A DNA stretch of 34,134 nucleotides from Actinomycetota bacterium (lineage in GTDB: Bacteria; Actinomycetota; Acidimicrobiia; Acidimicrobiales; AC-14), in assembly GCA_040754375.1 (NCBI GenBank), contig JBFMCT010000001.1:1-34134 (forward strand), in the 5' to 3' direction. The translations under genes were made by a program, and so were the position numbers. The notes below the pieces were generated by a model. That model had not been told where the DNA came from, did not search any database, and saw only the letters and a program-made list of their open reading frames with translations. The stretch's first letter is position 1, and each line of letters begins with the position of its first letter. Of this stretch, positions 20,139 through 26,963 are shown one piece after another.

Positions 20139-20807
20139 ATGACGCCCGCGCCCCACGCGCCATGGGCCCTCACCGGCGAGTGCGTCGTGGCGTGGGCGCG
20201 GTGGCGGGGGCCCAGGGGTGGGCTCCCGGCCGAGCTGGGAAGGCTCCCGGGGCCGTGCACGGTGACCGCCGCCCGCTTCGACACCTCCCCCGTCGGGCCC
20301 TACCGGGAGCTGGCGGTCTCCGAGCCCGCCCGCCTGGGAGCGAGGCTCGGCATGTGTGTGACGACGATGGTCGTCGACTCGTCGGAGTCCCGCATCGGAG
20401 GCCGCCAGAACTGGGGGTTCCCCAAGGAGCTGGGCACCATCCATTGGGAGGCCGACGGGCCTGAGCGGCTCCTGGTCTGGCAGGAGCGCGGTGTGCGGGT
20501 CGTCGCTGTCCCGTCCGGCCCGGCCGTCCCCGTCGTAATGGTGTTGCGGGCGCTGCAGCGGCGAGCCGACGGCGTCGTGGTCGTGCCCGGTCGGCTGTGG
20601 GGCCGGGGCCGCCTGAGCCGGGTCGAGGTCGAGACGGCGGCTGCCGACCCCCTGGCCGCCCTGGCCGGCTCGCACCGCGGGCTGCTCGTGTCCGGCCTGC
20701 ACCTTCGCGTCGACCCCGCCCGCCGCCCCACCGGTCTGGCGGCCACCCTTCGGGCCCCTCTTCGTGCCCCCGAGCCTGCACTATCGTGGGACACCTCGGG
20801 CGATTAG
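20139..20807 (+). CDS. Acetoacetate decarboxylase-like superfamily protein
   Basis: A 222-aa protein from ATG 20139, with GGGGACCG directly upstream; the frame is open for 53 earlier codons that look non-coding. ESRIGGRQNWGFPKELG resembles the 'GREI..(F/Y)PKKLG' core of acetoacetate decarboxylase. Aligned by eye, the segment that carries the Schiff-base Lys in Clostridium enzymes (near 'YGKLRV') reads QERGVRV here, so the catalytic Lys is missing. Similar Lys-less relatives exist in actinobacteria with unknown or lyase/aldolase-like roles. The stop codon TAG is formed by bases 8-10 of the downstream tRNA-Val, so the gene runs 10 nt into the tRNA. Family-level call moderate; enzymatic function not assignable. 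Confidence 0.7.
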   Translation: MTPAPHAPWALTGECVVAWARWRGPRGGLPAELGRLPGPCTVTAARFDTSPVGPYRELAVSEPARLGARLGMCVTTMVVDSSESRIGGRQNWGFPKELGTIHWEADGPERLLVWQERGVRVVAVPSGPAVPVVMVLRALQRRADGVVVVPGRLWGRGRLSRVEVETAAADPLAALAGSHRGLLVSGLHLRVDPARRPTGLAATLRAPLRAPEPALSWDTSGD

Positions 20808-20872
20808 CTCAGCGGTAGAGCGCTGCCTTCACACGGCAGAGGTCGGGGGATCAAGACCCTCATCGCCCACCA
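20798..20872 (+). tRNA. tRNA-Val (anticodon CAC)
   Basis: A complete cloverleaf: acceptor GGGCGAT/ATCGCCC (20798-20804 with 20862-20868), D-arm TAGCTCAGCGGTAGAGC, anticodon arm CTGCC-TTCACAC-GGCAG with anticodon CAC (valine, GUG codons), discriminator A and encoded CCA at 20870-20872. The T-stem is GGGGG/CCCTC, and the T-loop reads ATCAAGA instead of the usual TTCAAxx, so position 54 is A rather than T. Otherwise it looks functional. Confidence 0.95.
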
Positions 20873-20880
20873 CAGAACCC

Positions 20881-20909
20881 TGAGGCGGCGCTGGGGGTCG
20901 CCCGCCTCA
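20881..20909 (+). terminator. Hairpin after tRNA-Val
   Basis: TGAGGCGG (20881-20888) pairs with CCGCCTCA (20902-20909) across a 13-nt loop, starting 8 nt after the tRNA CCA end. The placement fits a tRNA transcription terminator. A second stem (GGCTCGC 20933-20939 / GCGAGCC 20950-20956) follows. Neither has a T-tract. Confidence 0.45.
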
Positions 20910-20980
20910 CGACTGAGCTCGCACGGCTCGACGGCTCGCTCGACCGGGCGCGAGCCGCTGGCGATCGTCCGCTCCCTCGG

Positions 20981-20994
20981 AGTGTACGTATACT
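20981..20994 (+). promoter_or_regulatory. Operator and -10 box of the toxin-antitoxin pair
   Basis: AGTGTAC/GTATACT is a near-perfect 14-bp palindrome (one mismatched pair). Its right half contains TATACT (20989-20994), an excellent -10 box ending six bases before the antitoxin ATG, so the mRNA is probably leaderless. An operator laid over the -10 is what is expected for antitoxin autoregulation. Confidence 0.6.
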
Positions 20995-21000
20995 AGGCGT

Positions 21001-21252
21001 ATGCCGAGGATGCAGGTCTACCTCCCGGAAGAGCTCTACAAGGTGGTGAAGGAGCAACACCTTCCCGCCTCGGAGCTGCTTCAGGATGCCGTGCGCGCTG
21101 AGCTTCATCGCCAGGAGCTTCTCGCTGAGACGGACCGCTACGTCGGGGAACTCCTCGACGAGGTCGGCGAGCCGTCGCCCCAAGTGGCCGGTCGCGCCGA
21201 GCGCCTGGCCGCCGAGATCGGAGGGCGCAGCCGGCGCAGGAAGGGGGTTTGA
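21001..21252 (+). CDS. VapB-like ribbon-helix-helix antitoxin
   Basis: An 83-aa protein from ATG 21001. The N-terminal 45 residues read as a ribbon-helix-helix DNA-binding unit: a beta strand MQVYLPEELY, a helix KVVKEQH, then PASELLQDAVRAELHRQE. The C-terminal part is acidic then basic (ETDRYVGELLDEVGE ... GGRSRRRKGV), as expected for a toxin-binding tail. It should dimerise on the palindrome just upstream and repress the pair. The stop overlaps the toxin start (TTGA). Base composition is noticeably less GC-rich than in the flanking genes, and the pair sits right after a tRNA gene, both consistent with acquisition by transfer. Confidence 0.8.
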   Translation: MPRMQVYLPEELYKVVKEQHLPASELLQDAVRAELHRQELLAETDRYVGELLDEVGEPSPQVAGRAERLAAEIGGRSRRRKGV

Positions 21253-21635
21253 GCTCGCTGGTTCTGGATTCAGGAGGGGTCAGCAAGCTCGCTCGACGGA
21301 ACGCGGACGCTCTCGCTGTCATACGGGCGTTCAGGAACGAGGGTCTCTGGCCGCCGGTCGTGCCATCGATGGTCCTGGTTGGGTCCCTGACGGGCGGACC
21401 GCGCACCGATGCCAACGTGAACCGCTTCGTCAAGACGTGCGACGTCGTCGAGCGTGTTCCCGAACGACTCGCCAGAAGGGCAGCATCGCTCCGGGCCAAA
21501 GCGCGGCTGGGGTCAGCTGTGGATGCCCTCGTGATCGCGCTGGCGGAACCCGGCGGCGACGTGCTGAGTGGGGACCTCGCCGACCTACGAGCCTTGGCCA
21601 CGTACGCGATCGACGTGACGGTCCATCGGGCCTAG
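21249..21635 (+). CDS. PIN-domain toxin (VapC-like) with a substituted active-site Glu
   Basis: A 128-aa PIN protein starting at TTG 21249, preceded by AAGGGGG, overlapping the antitoxin by 4 bases. First acidic residue: Asp7 in LVLDSGG. Third and fourth: Asp92 in SAVDALVIALA and Asp109/Asp112 in LSGDLADLRAL. The second, normally a Glu in a V-L-(V/A)-E-(S/V)-(L/W)-x-G-G block, is Gly45 here (VLVGSLTGGPR). The codon is GGG at 21381-21383, one transition from GAG. PIN nucleases need this acidic set to bind Mg/Mn, so the toxin may be dead or weakened. If so, the pair may persist as a repressor complex or be decaying. Pairing and overlap make the toxin-antitoxin call strong. Confidence 0.83.
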   Translation: MSSLVLDSGGVSKLARRNADALAVIRAFRNEGLWPPVVPSMVLVGSLTGGPRTDANVNRFVKTCDVVERVPERLARRAASLRAKARLGSAVDALVIALAEPGGDVLSGDLADLRALATYAIDVTVHRA

Positions 21636-21651
21636 GCCGATCCGGGCGGCG

Positions 21652-21672
21652 GTGACCGTTCACCAGGGTCAC
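21652..21672 (+). terminator. Weak hairpin after the toxin gene
   Basis: GTGACC (21652-21657) can pair with GGTCAC (21667-21672) across 9 nt, 17 nt after the toxin stop and before the convergent methyltransferase stop at 21804. The rest of the 168-bp gap shows no gene. Confidence 0.3.
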
Positions 21673-21803
21673 AGCCTGCCGACAGCCGGCGAACCGCATC
21701 ACCCCAGCCGGTCGCGCCGGGCGCCATGGTTGCCGCCGGGGACGGTCCGCGGACTTCGAGTACGAGTGCTGGGGTGAACGGTCGTGGCGTGGCGGGCTGG
21801 GCT

Positions 21804-22886
21804 TCAGCCGACCACGTGGTAGAAGCGCCAGAAGTCGTTCTCGATGGGCAGCACCGTGACGTCCGCGAACCCGGCGTCGGCCGCGTACTGCCGCAGGACC
21901 GGTGCCCGCATGATGGTCCCCGTCCCCGCCGCCGGGGGTGCCGTCATGGCTGTGGGCAGGCAGTGGAGCGCGCTGAAGCCCCATTGGAAGCGCTCGGCGT
22001 CGTCGACGTCGGTCGTGAAGGTGTCGGCGACCCGCTCATCGGCGACCAGTACCGCACCGCCAGGAGCCAGCAGGGACCGCATGGCCCGCAGCGCTCCGAC
22101 CGGGTCGCACATGTCGTGGACCGTCTCGAAGGCGCATACCAGGTCGAAACGGCTGGCGAGGGCCGGGTCGGCGGCGTCACGTACCTCGAACGAGACCCTG
22201 TCGGCCACGCCCGCCTCTTCGGCGTTCCGCCTGGCGTCGTTCACCGATTCAGGGTCGAGGTCGAGGCCGGTGACCTCCACCTTCGGGAACCCTCGGGCGA
22301 TGGCGATGGTCGACCAACCCGAGCCGCACCCCACGTCCACAACCCGGGCGGGCGGGTCGGCGGTCAGCCTTTCCACCAGACCGGGCACCTGCGGGAACCA
22401 CTCTGCGGCCAGGAGGTTGAGGAACATGGGCCGGTTGATACGGGCGATACCCCTGCGCAGGTCCGGACCGTAAGCCTCGTAGGGCACGCCGCCACCGGTG
22501 CGGAACGCCTCGAGCACCTCCGGCATCGTCCGGGCCACCGAGGCCAGGAACAGACCGAGCGGCATCATGTAGGACAGGCTGTCGCCGTCGAGCAGGACCT
22601 CGGCGTGCTCGGCCGGCAAGGCGAAGCGGCGCTGGCCCGGGCCGGCGTCGAGATCGTCCACCGTCAGGATCCCGGCCACGGCCTGGTGCTCGAGCCACTC
22701 CCGGGCGTACCGCTCGTGGATGGCGCACCGCTCGGCCAGCTCGCCGCTGGTGAGGGGCCCCTCGACGGCCAGCGCGTCGTACAACCCCAGTTGCTCGCCC
22801 AAGTACACGTGCAGCAGGTCCATCGCTCCGATCAGGGAGCCGAAGAGCCGTTCGACGAGCGCCTCTTGCCTGGTCGCCCCGGCCAT
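21804..22886 (-). CDS. SAM-dependent methyltransferase with N-terminal winged-helix domain
   Basis: A 360-aa protein. The ATG at 22886 is chosen because GGAGG sits 6 bases upstream; the in-frame TTG at 22898 would lie within that ribosome site. The N-terminal domain (about 10-110) is a winged-helix/dimerisation module (LYDALAVEGPLTSGELAERCAIHERYAREWLEHQ), as in small-molecule O- or C-methyltransferases. The Rossmann SAM-binding core starts near residue 175 (VVDVGCGSGWSTIAIARGFP), followed by acidic motif II TGLDLDPESV and SFEVRDA, then CAFETVHDM and LLAPGGAVLV. It is cytosolic, with no membrane segment. This architecture is common in actinobacterial class I methyltransferases of unknown substrate. 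No biosynthetic partner genes are nearby, so the substrate is not assignable. Confidence 0.85.
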   Translation of the reverse strand: MAGATRQEALVERLFGSLIGAMDLLHVYLGEQLGLYDALAVEGPLTSGELAERCAIHERYAREWLEHQAVAGILTVDDLDAGPGQRRFALPAEHAEVLLDGDSLSYMMPLGLFLASVARTMPEVLEAFRTGGGVPYEAYGPDLRRGIARINRPMFLNLLAAEWFPQVPGLVERLTADPPARVVDVGCGSGWSTIAIARGFPKVEVTGLDLDPESVNDARRNAEEAGVADRVSFEVRDAADPALASRFDLVCAFETVHDMCDPVGALRAMRSLLAPGGAVLVADERVADTFTTDVDDAERFQWGFSALHCLPTAMTAPPAAGTGTIMRAPVLRQYAADAGFADVTVLPIENDFWRFYHVVG

Positions 22887-22980
22887 CTCTACCTCCAACG
22901 TCCGTCCTACGAGGTCGGTCGCGGCGACCCCTCACCTCGCTACAGCGTCGCACCGGCGGTGACCGCCAACAAGCCGGGTC

Positions 22981-23011
22981 GCCACCGGTGGCCGCACGAA
23001 GGGGTTAACCC
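22981..23011. promoter_or_regulatory. Two perfect palindromes upstream of the phosphatase gene
   Basis: GCCACCGGTGGC (22981-22992) and GGGTTAACCC (23002-23011) are perfect palindromes 9 bp apart in the 197-bp gap between the divergent methyltransferase and phosphatase genes. A TTGACG at 23035-23040 could be a -35 for the phosphatase gene, though no clear -10 follows. Either palindrome could be an operator; the evidence is symmetry and position only. Confidence 0.35.
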
Positions 23012-23083
23012 GCGCCGCTGGCGCGCCGATCACCTTGACGGCAGCCGCCGAGCGCGGCCAAGGTTCCCACTGGAAGGACGATC

Positions 23084-23785
23084 CTGAACGCAATCATCGA
23101 CGCCACGACCGCTCCTGAGCCCCAGGCGACCAAGGCCCGGCCTCGCGTCGCGAGGTCGGCCATCTGGGCCCTCGCCGTGACCGCCGCCCTGATCTTGGCC
23201 GGCAACCTGGGCATCCTGGCCGCGTCGCTGCTGGCCCAGGGCAGCACCAGCAAGGCGATGCTCCGCGGGATCCCCGGGATCGACCACCTCGAGGCGGTCG
23301 ACGGCAAGCTGTGGCGGGGCGGGGCCCCGTCGCCCGAGGGCTACCGGGAGCTGTCCGCCGCCGGCGTCACCACCGTCATCGACCTGCGGGCCGAGGACGG
23401 TGTCGAGCTCGACCTCGCGTACGCCCGCTCGCTCGGGTTCGAAGTCGTCCCCATCCCCATCCGTGACGGGCAGACCCCGACGAGCGAGCAGGTGCAGAGC
23501 TTCCTTGAGGCCACGGAGCGGGCCGCGGGCAACGTCTTCGTGCACTGCGGGGCGGGCGTGGGCCGCACGGGCACCATGGTCGGCGCCTGGCTCGTCTCTA
23601 CTGGCGAGGTCAACGGGCGGGGGGCGGTCCGCCGTAACCTGGCTGTCGGCCCGCCCTCGCTCGAACAGGTGGTGATGGTGGCCGGCATGGACCGCGGTGA
23701 CCTCGCTCGCCCGAACGTCGCCGTACGGGCGGTCAGCCGGGTCCTCGACGCCCCCCGCCGCATTTGGCACCGCGTCGGCCTGTAG
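23084..23785 (+). CDS. Membrane-anchored tyrosine/dual-specificity protein phosphatase
   Basis: A phosphatase with the Cys-x5-Arg signature HCGAGVGRTG, in which Cys is the nucleophile, and a likely general-acid Asp in PIRDGQT. It also has VDGKLWRGGAPSPEGY and VTTVIDLRAEDG, typical of DSP/PTP folds. The first standard start is GTG 23177, but it lacks a ribosome site and cuts a membrane helix in half. I prefer a CTG at 23084, five bases after GGAAGGA. It adds a short tail, a basic RPRVARS stretch and a complete helix (AIWALAVTAALILAGNLGILAASLLA), making 233 aa. The C-terminal domain would then lie outside the membrane if the basic tail stays in the cytoplasm. Phospho-protein or phospho-lipid substrate unknown. 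The phosphatase call is firm; the CTG start is inference. Confidence 0.8.
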   Translation: MNAIIDATTAPEPQATKARPRVARSAIWALAVTAALILAGNLGILAASLLAQGSTSKAMLRGIPGIDHLEAVDGKLWRGGAPSPEGYRELSAAGVTTVIDLRAEDGVELDLAYARSLGFEVVPIPIRDGQTPTSEQVQSFLEATERAAGNVFVHCGAGVGRTGTMVGAWLVSTGEVNGRGAVRRNLAVGPPSLEQVVMVAGMDRGDLARPNVAVRAVSRVLDAPRRIWHRVGL

Positions 23786-23806
23786 GTCCAAGAAGCCCGT
23801 TCCCCT

Positions 23807-24190
23807 TCATGGGGTACCGATGTCCTTCTTGGACACGACGTGGCCTTGGAGGCGATCGATGGTGAAGTCCTCGAGACAGCCCTGAAGCCGGCGCCAGGCG
23901 TGCTCCCCGACGGCCGGTTCGGTGACGGCCAGGAACCGGCCTGCCTCGAGCTCGACCAGGCCCGGTTCGGCCAGCTTCTGCCACACGGTGTGCTGGCAGG
24001 CCCCCCACAACCCCCGGGCGCGGTCGAGGGGAGCGGGGTCGAAGCTGTGCCGCACGCGCACGTCGAACACCAGCTCGCTGCGTGAGCCCCGCAACACCCG
24101 GTCGGGCCGGTCCTGGGTGAGGTCGGCCAACCAGTCGACGCCCCCGATGGTGGCCACCACCAGCGCAGCCACCAGCGCGAACCGCTTCAT
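23807..24190 (-). CDS. Small exported hypothetical protein (127 aa)
   Basis: The N-terminus MKRFALVAALVVATIGGVDWL is a signal peptide or single membrane anchor. The remaining 100 residues look like a compact extracytoplasmic domain with two Cys (GACQHTVW and QGCLEDF) that could form a disulfide. SELVFDVRVRH and GRFLAVTEPAVGEHAWRRLQGC are the most distinctive stretches. I do not recognise the family. It is the last gene of a three-gene operon: its ATG overlaps the preceding membrane-protein stop by four bases (ATGA), so its production is tied to that protein and to the ATP-grasp enzyme further upstream. It converges on the phosphatase gene, 21 bp away. Confidence 0.7.
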   Translation of the reverse strand: MKRFALVAALVVATIGGVDWLADLTQDRPDRVLRGSRSELVFDVRVRHSFDPAPLDRARGLWGACQHTVWQKLAEPGLVELEAGRFLAVTEPAVGEHAWRRLQGCLEDFTIDRLQGHVVSKKDIGTP

Positions 24191-24723
24191 CGCCGCGGCG
24201 GGCGGGCGGGCCGGGTGAGGATGGAAGGGGGGCTCGGGCGGGTGGGGACCAGGCCTGCTGGCGGCCAGGAGAGCACGGACAGGCGGGCGGCCAGCCTCCG
24301 CTCCAGGGCCGGGCCGGCCGTGCGCCGGGCCAGGCGTTCAACGACCCAGGCGAGGGCGGAGGCGACCACCCCCATACCCATGAGCACGGGCACGAAGACA
24401 CCCATCTGGTCCCCCCTGGGCCTCAGCCAGGCGAACGAGCTACGGGGTGGGGGGGCCGTCTCCCGCAGGCGGGCCACGACCTCGGGGTCAGGTCCGGTAG
24501 TGGTGCCCGTCGCCCCCCTTTCCCATCCCCGGCCGGCCGGGAGCCGAGCGAGCACCATCGACGTCCCGAGGGCGATCTCGGCGGCCAGGAACAGGATCCC
24601 GGCGATCACTGCCCGGTTCCACTCCCACCGCCACAGGTATACGAAGAAGTAGGCACCGGAGGTGAGCAGCACGACCGCGGCCAGCAGCCGGGCCAAGCGC
24701 TGAGCAAAGCCCGGCCCCGTCAT
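24187..24723 (-). CDS. Multi-pass membrane protein of unknown function (178 aa)
   Basis: Three likely transmembrane helices: about 11-33 (LARLLAAVVLLTSGAYFFVYLW), 37-58 (AVIAGILFLAAEIALGTSMVLA) and 107-128 (MGVFVPVLMGMGVVASALAWVV). A Gly/Thr/Pro-rich loop lies between helices 2 and 3, and the C-terminal tail is strongly basic and Pro-rich. The ATG at 24723 overlaps the ATP-grasp enzyme's TGA by four bases, and its own stop overlaps the next start in the same way. I do not recognise the family. Tight coupling suggests it forms a membrane complex, or acts in the same process, with the flanking gene products. No catalytic motif is visible. Confidence 0.7.
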   Translation of the reverse strand: MTGPGFAQRLARLLAAVVLLTSGAYFFVYLWRWEWNRAVIAGILFLAAEIALGTSMVLARLPAGRGWERGATGTTTGPDPEVVARLRETAPPPRSSFAWLRPRGDQMGVFVPVLMGMGVVASALAWVVERLARRTAGPALERRLAARLSVLSWPPAGLVPTRPSPPSILTRPARPPRR

Positions 24724-26807
24724 GCCGCACCTATGTGGTGGTCGACGAGGGACACCTCGCCCGTGCTCCCGTCTACCAGCACCAGTGCGCCGGCCGGGAA
24801 GCGAGCCGTGGCGTCGACCACTCCGACGACAGTGGGCACCCCCACCTCCCGGGCCAGGATGGCGAGATGGGAGAGGGGGCTGCCGGTCTCGGCCACCAGG
24901 GCGCCGAGACGGGGCAGGACCGAGGCCAACCTCGGGTCGAGCGACCGTACGACGAGCACCGCGCCCTGGGGTGGGACGCCGGCGCCGCCGTAGACCACGC
25001 CCATCCCACGACCGCCTCCGGCCCCGGCCGCGCCCCCAGGGCGCCCGCGGCGCCGGCGATGGACGGCCGCCACCACCGTCCCCGAGCCCGTGACCCGGAA
25101 GCGGGCCGGCAGCGGCGCCGTCTCCTGTTGGCGGCGGCCGTCGAGGTCAGGTGGGACGGCGCCCGTTCGGACCGCCGCCCGCAACTCGTCGGCCCGCAGC
25201 CAGCCGACCTGGTGGGCGGCTTCCAGAACGCCTCCCTCGGCCAGCCGCTGTCCCAGCTCCCAGGCCGCCCGGGCGGTCAGCTCCTGGGCCCAGCGGGCAC
25301 GGAGCCGCAGTGCCTCCCGCAGAAGGGCGGGGTCGTCGTCGGCGACGCTGGCGGCCGGGAGGTGGGCCAGGGTCGCCTCGGGGGTCGGTGGGAGCAGGGT
25401 GCGTCCCCCGATGCGGGGCGGGACCAGGGCCAGCACGCCCGGGTCCCGCTGCACGATCTCGTCGTCGCTGAGCCCTTCGGCCCGCCCGGCGGCGAGCAGC
25501 TCCATGGCCGACGAAGCGGCCGTCACTCGGGCGGAGGCAGCGTCCACGAGCCACCCCACCAAGACCTCGTGGCCGTGGAGGGCGGTGAGAGCCTGGCGGC
25601 TGGAGTCGAGCAGGTCGAGCAGCTCGCTCCCGGTCATGCGATCGAGCTCGTCGACGGCCAGCAGGTCGGCGTCGGCCCGGGCCACCAGGTCGCGAGCCAG
25701 CACCGGCAGGGCGGACCTGAGACGGCCGACCCGCCAGGCGGCGAGGAGCTTGCGTACGCCCGGCCGGGGATCGAGGCGGGTTGCGGCCGAGCGTGGCGCC
25801 GTCCCGTCGGGTACCACGGCCAGGTCGACAGCCAGGCGCCCGCCGACCACGGCGAGGACCGGCGACGAGGCCAGGCGGCGCCGGGGGGCCGTACCGGCCA
25901 GCGCCAGCGAGTGGCGGAGGGCGTCGCGCAGGGGCTCGGCCCAAAGGTCCTGTTCCAGGGGCGAGAGTGCTTCGGGAAAGGTCTCGGCCACCGGGCCGGT
26001 GCCGAGCAGCGGTCCGGTGCGGGCGTCGCCGCCGCCGGCCGTGACGGGCCGGCTCTGGAGCAGGTGGAAGGCGCCCTCGCTGTCGAACGCCCACTCCACG
26101 TCCTGGGGGCCCCCGAAGGCTCGCTCGGCTGCTCGAGCGTTCCGGGCCAGTTCCCGGCGCTGCCGGCGGTCGAGTATGGCCGGACCATGGGGACCGTCGA
26201 CCAGCCGGCCGTGGCGGGTGAGCACGTAGTTGCTCCCGTCCACCGTTCCACCTACCAGGGCGGCCGGACCGAGTTCGGAAGCGGAGACGAAAAGGCGGTC
26301 GCCGCGCCCGGACACGGGATCGAGGCCGAACGTCACCCCGCCCGATACGGCCCGCAGGTAGGGCTGGACCAGCACGGCCATGGGCGCGTTCCCGCCCCCG
26401 TCCACCAGCGGTACGACGTTGGCGGAGGAGAGCACCGTGCCCACCGCCTCCTGGAACGGGCCCCAGCCGCGCACGTCGAGGACCGACGTGAACAGGCCGG
26501 CCATCGACGTGGTGGCGCCATCCTCGATCGTCGACGACGAGCGAACGGCGAGGGAGAGCTCTCCGCCCTGGGAAAGCTGCGCCCACGCCCCGAAGGCCTC
26601 CTCGCGGTGGGCCGAGCTGGCGTGGTCGTAAGCGGTGGTCAGGACGAAGCCGGGGAGAACGGGCATGCCGACGGCGGCAGCTACCGTGAGGGCGGACGCC
26701 TTCGCACCCGTGAGGGCCGGGTCGCGGGCGGGGCCCTGGCCGAGCCACACCACGGCGGCGGGCGTGGTCGGGCCCAACCGTTCCCCCGATCGGACGGCTG
26801 ACCGCAT
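24720..26807 (-). CDS. PPDK / rifampin-phosphotransferase-like ATP-grasp and phosphohistidine enzyme
   Basis: A 695-aa enzyme from ATG 26807, with GGGAGG 6-11 bases upstream. The N-terminal 270 residues form the PPDK/PEP-synthase ATP-grasp domain: GAKASALTVAAAVGMPVLPGF, LAVRSSSTIEDGATTSMAGLF and a C-terminal VEWAFDSEGAFHLLQSRPV. A helical middle part of about 330 residues follows. The C-terminal swivelling domain has ETGSPLSHLAILAREVG with the phosphorylatable His647. The order ATP-grasp, middle domain, swivel-His and absence of a PEP/pyruvate TIM barrel match rifampin phosphotransferase-type proteins (usually about 870 aa) better than true PEP synthase. It would split ATP and pass phosphate through His to an acceptor bound by the middle domain. 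The acceptor is unknown; antibiotic resistance is possible but not shown. It heads a coupled operon with two membrane or exported proteins. Confidence 0.85.
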   Translation of the reverse strand: MRSAVRSGERLGPTTPAAVVWLGQGPARDPALTGAKASALTVAAAVGMPVLPGFVLTTAYDHASSAHREEAFGAWAQLSQGGELSLAVRSSSTIEDGATTSMAGLFTSVLDVRGWGPFQEAVGTVLSSANVVPLVDGGGNAPMAVLVQPYLRAVSGGVTFGLDPVSGRGDRLFVSASELGPAALVGGTVDGSNYVLTRHGRLVDGPHGPAILDRRQRRELARNARAAERAFGGPQDVEWAFDSEGAFHLLQSRPVTAGGGDARTGPLLGTGPVAETFPEALSPLEQDLWAEPLRDALRHSLALAGTAPRRRLASSPVLAVVGGRLAVDLAVVPDGTAPRSAATRLDPRPGVRKLLAAWRVGRLRSALPVLARDLVARADADLLAVDELDRMTGSELLDLLDSSRQALTALHGHEVLVGWLVDAASARVTAASSAMELLAAGRAEGLSDDEIVQRDPGVLALVPPRIGGRTLLPPTPEATLAHLPAASVADDDPALLREALRLRARWAQELTARAAWELGQRLAEGGVLEAAHQVGWLRADELRAAVRTGAVPPDLDGRRQQETAPLPARFRVTGSGTVVAAVHRRRRGRPGGAAGAGGGRGMGVVYGGAGVPPQGAVLVVRSLDPRLASVLPRLGALVAETGSPLSHLAILAREVGVPTVVGVVDATARFPAGALVLVDGSTGEVSLVDHHIGAA

Positions 26808-26858
26808 CTCGACCTCCCTCGGCGCGCTGCCCTACGTCAACTCGCGAACGGCTCGCGT

Positions 26859-26877
26859 TTCATCCCGTCAGGATGAA
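26859..26877. promoter_or_regulatory. Palindrome near the ATP-grasp operon promoter
   Basis: TTCATCC (26859-26865) and GGATGAA (26871-26877) form a perfect 7-bp inverted repeat around CGTCA, 52-70 bp upstream of the ATP-grasp start. The minus-strand CATCCT at 26870-26875 inside it is a possible -10 box, so a repressor here could block that promoter. Confidence 0.35.
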
Positions 26878-26898
26878 CTGACCACCAGGCCGTGTGAA

Positions 26899-26912
26899 CC
26901 GTGCGAGCACGA
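26899..26912. promoter_or_regulatory. Degenerate copy of the island operator (facing the ATP-grasp operon)
   Basis: CCGTGC-GA-GCACGA keeps the core of the two perfect sites (CCGTGC-CA-GCACGG) with one arm base changed and a different spacer dinucleotide. Its centre is 72 bp from the copy at 26964-26985 and lies about 42 bp upstream of the start predicted from the CATCCT box at 26870-26875. The spacing matches the other two copies but the promoter call is weak. Confidence 0.4.
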
Positions 26913-26963
26913 CACTTGGCCGCGGGTGCTACCCCCCTCCCTCCTCCGCTCCCGGCCCACGAC

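Noticed and set aside
24720-26807. Calling the enzyme PEP synthase (ppsA) or rifampin phosphotransferase (rph)
   Set aside because: No PEP/pyruvate TIM barrel for PEP synthase; shorter and with a divergent middle domain compared with Rph. Only superfamily-level naming is supported.
26843-26857. CGCGA-N5-TCGCG symmetry resembling the ACGAACGGTTCGT palindrome before ectA
   Set aside because: Only 5-bp arms in very GC-rich DNA; similarity limited to CGAACGG and could be chance.
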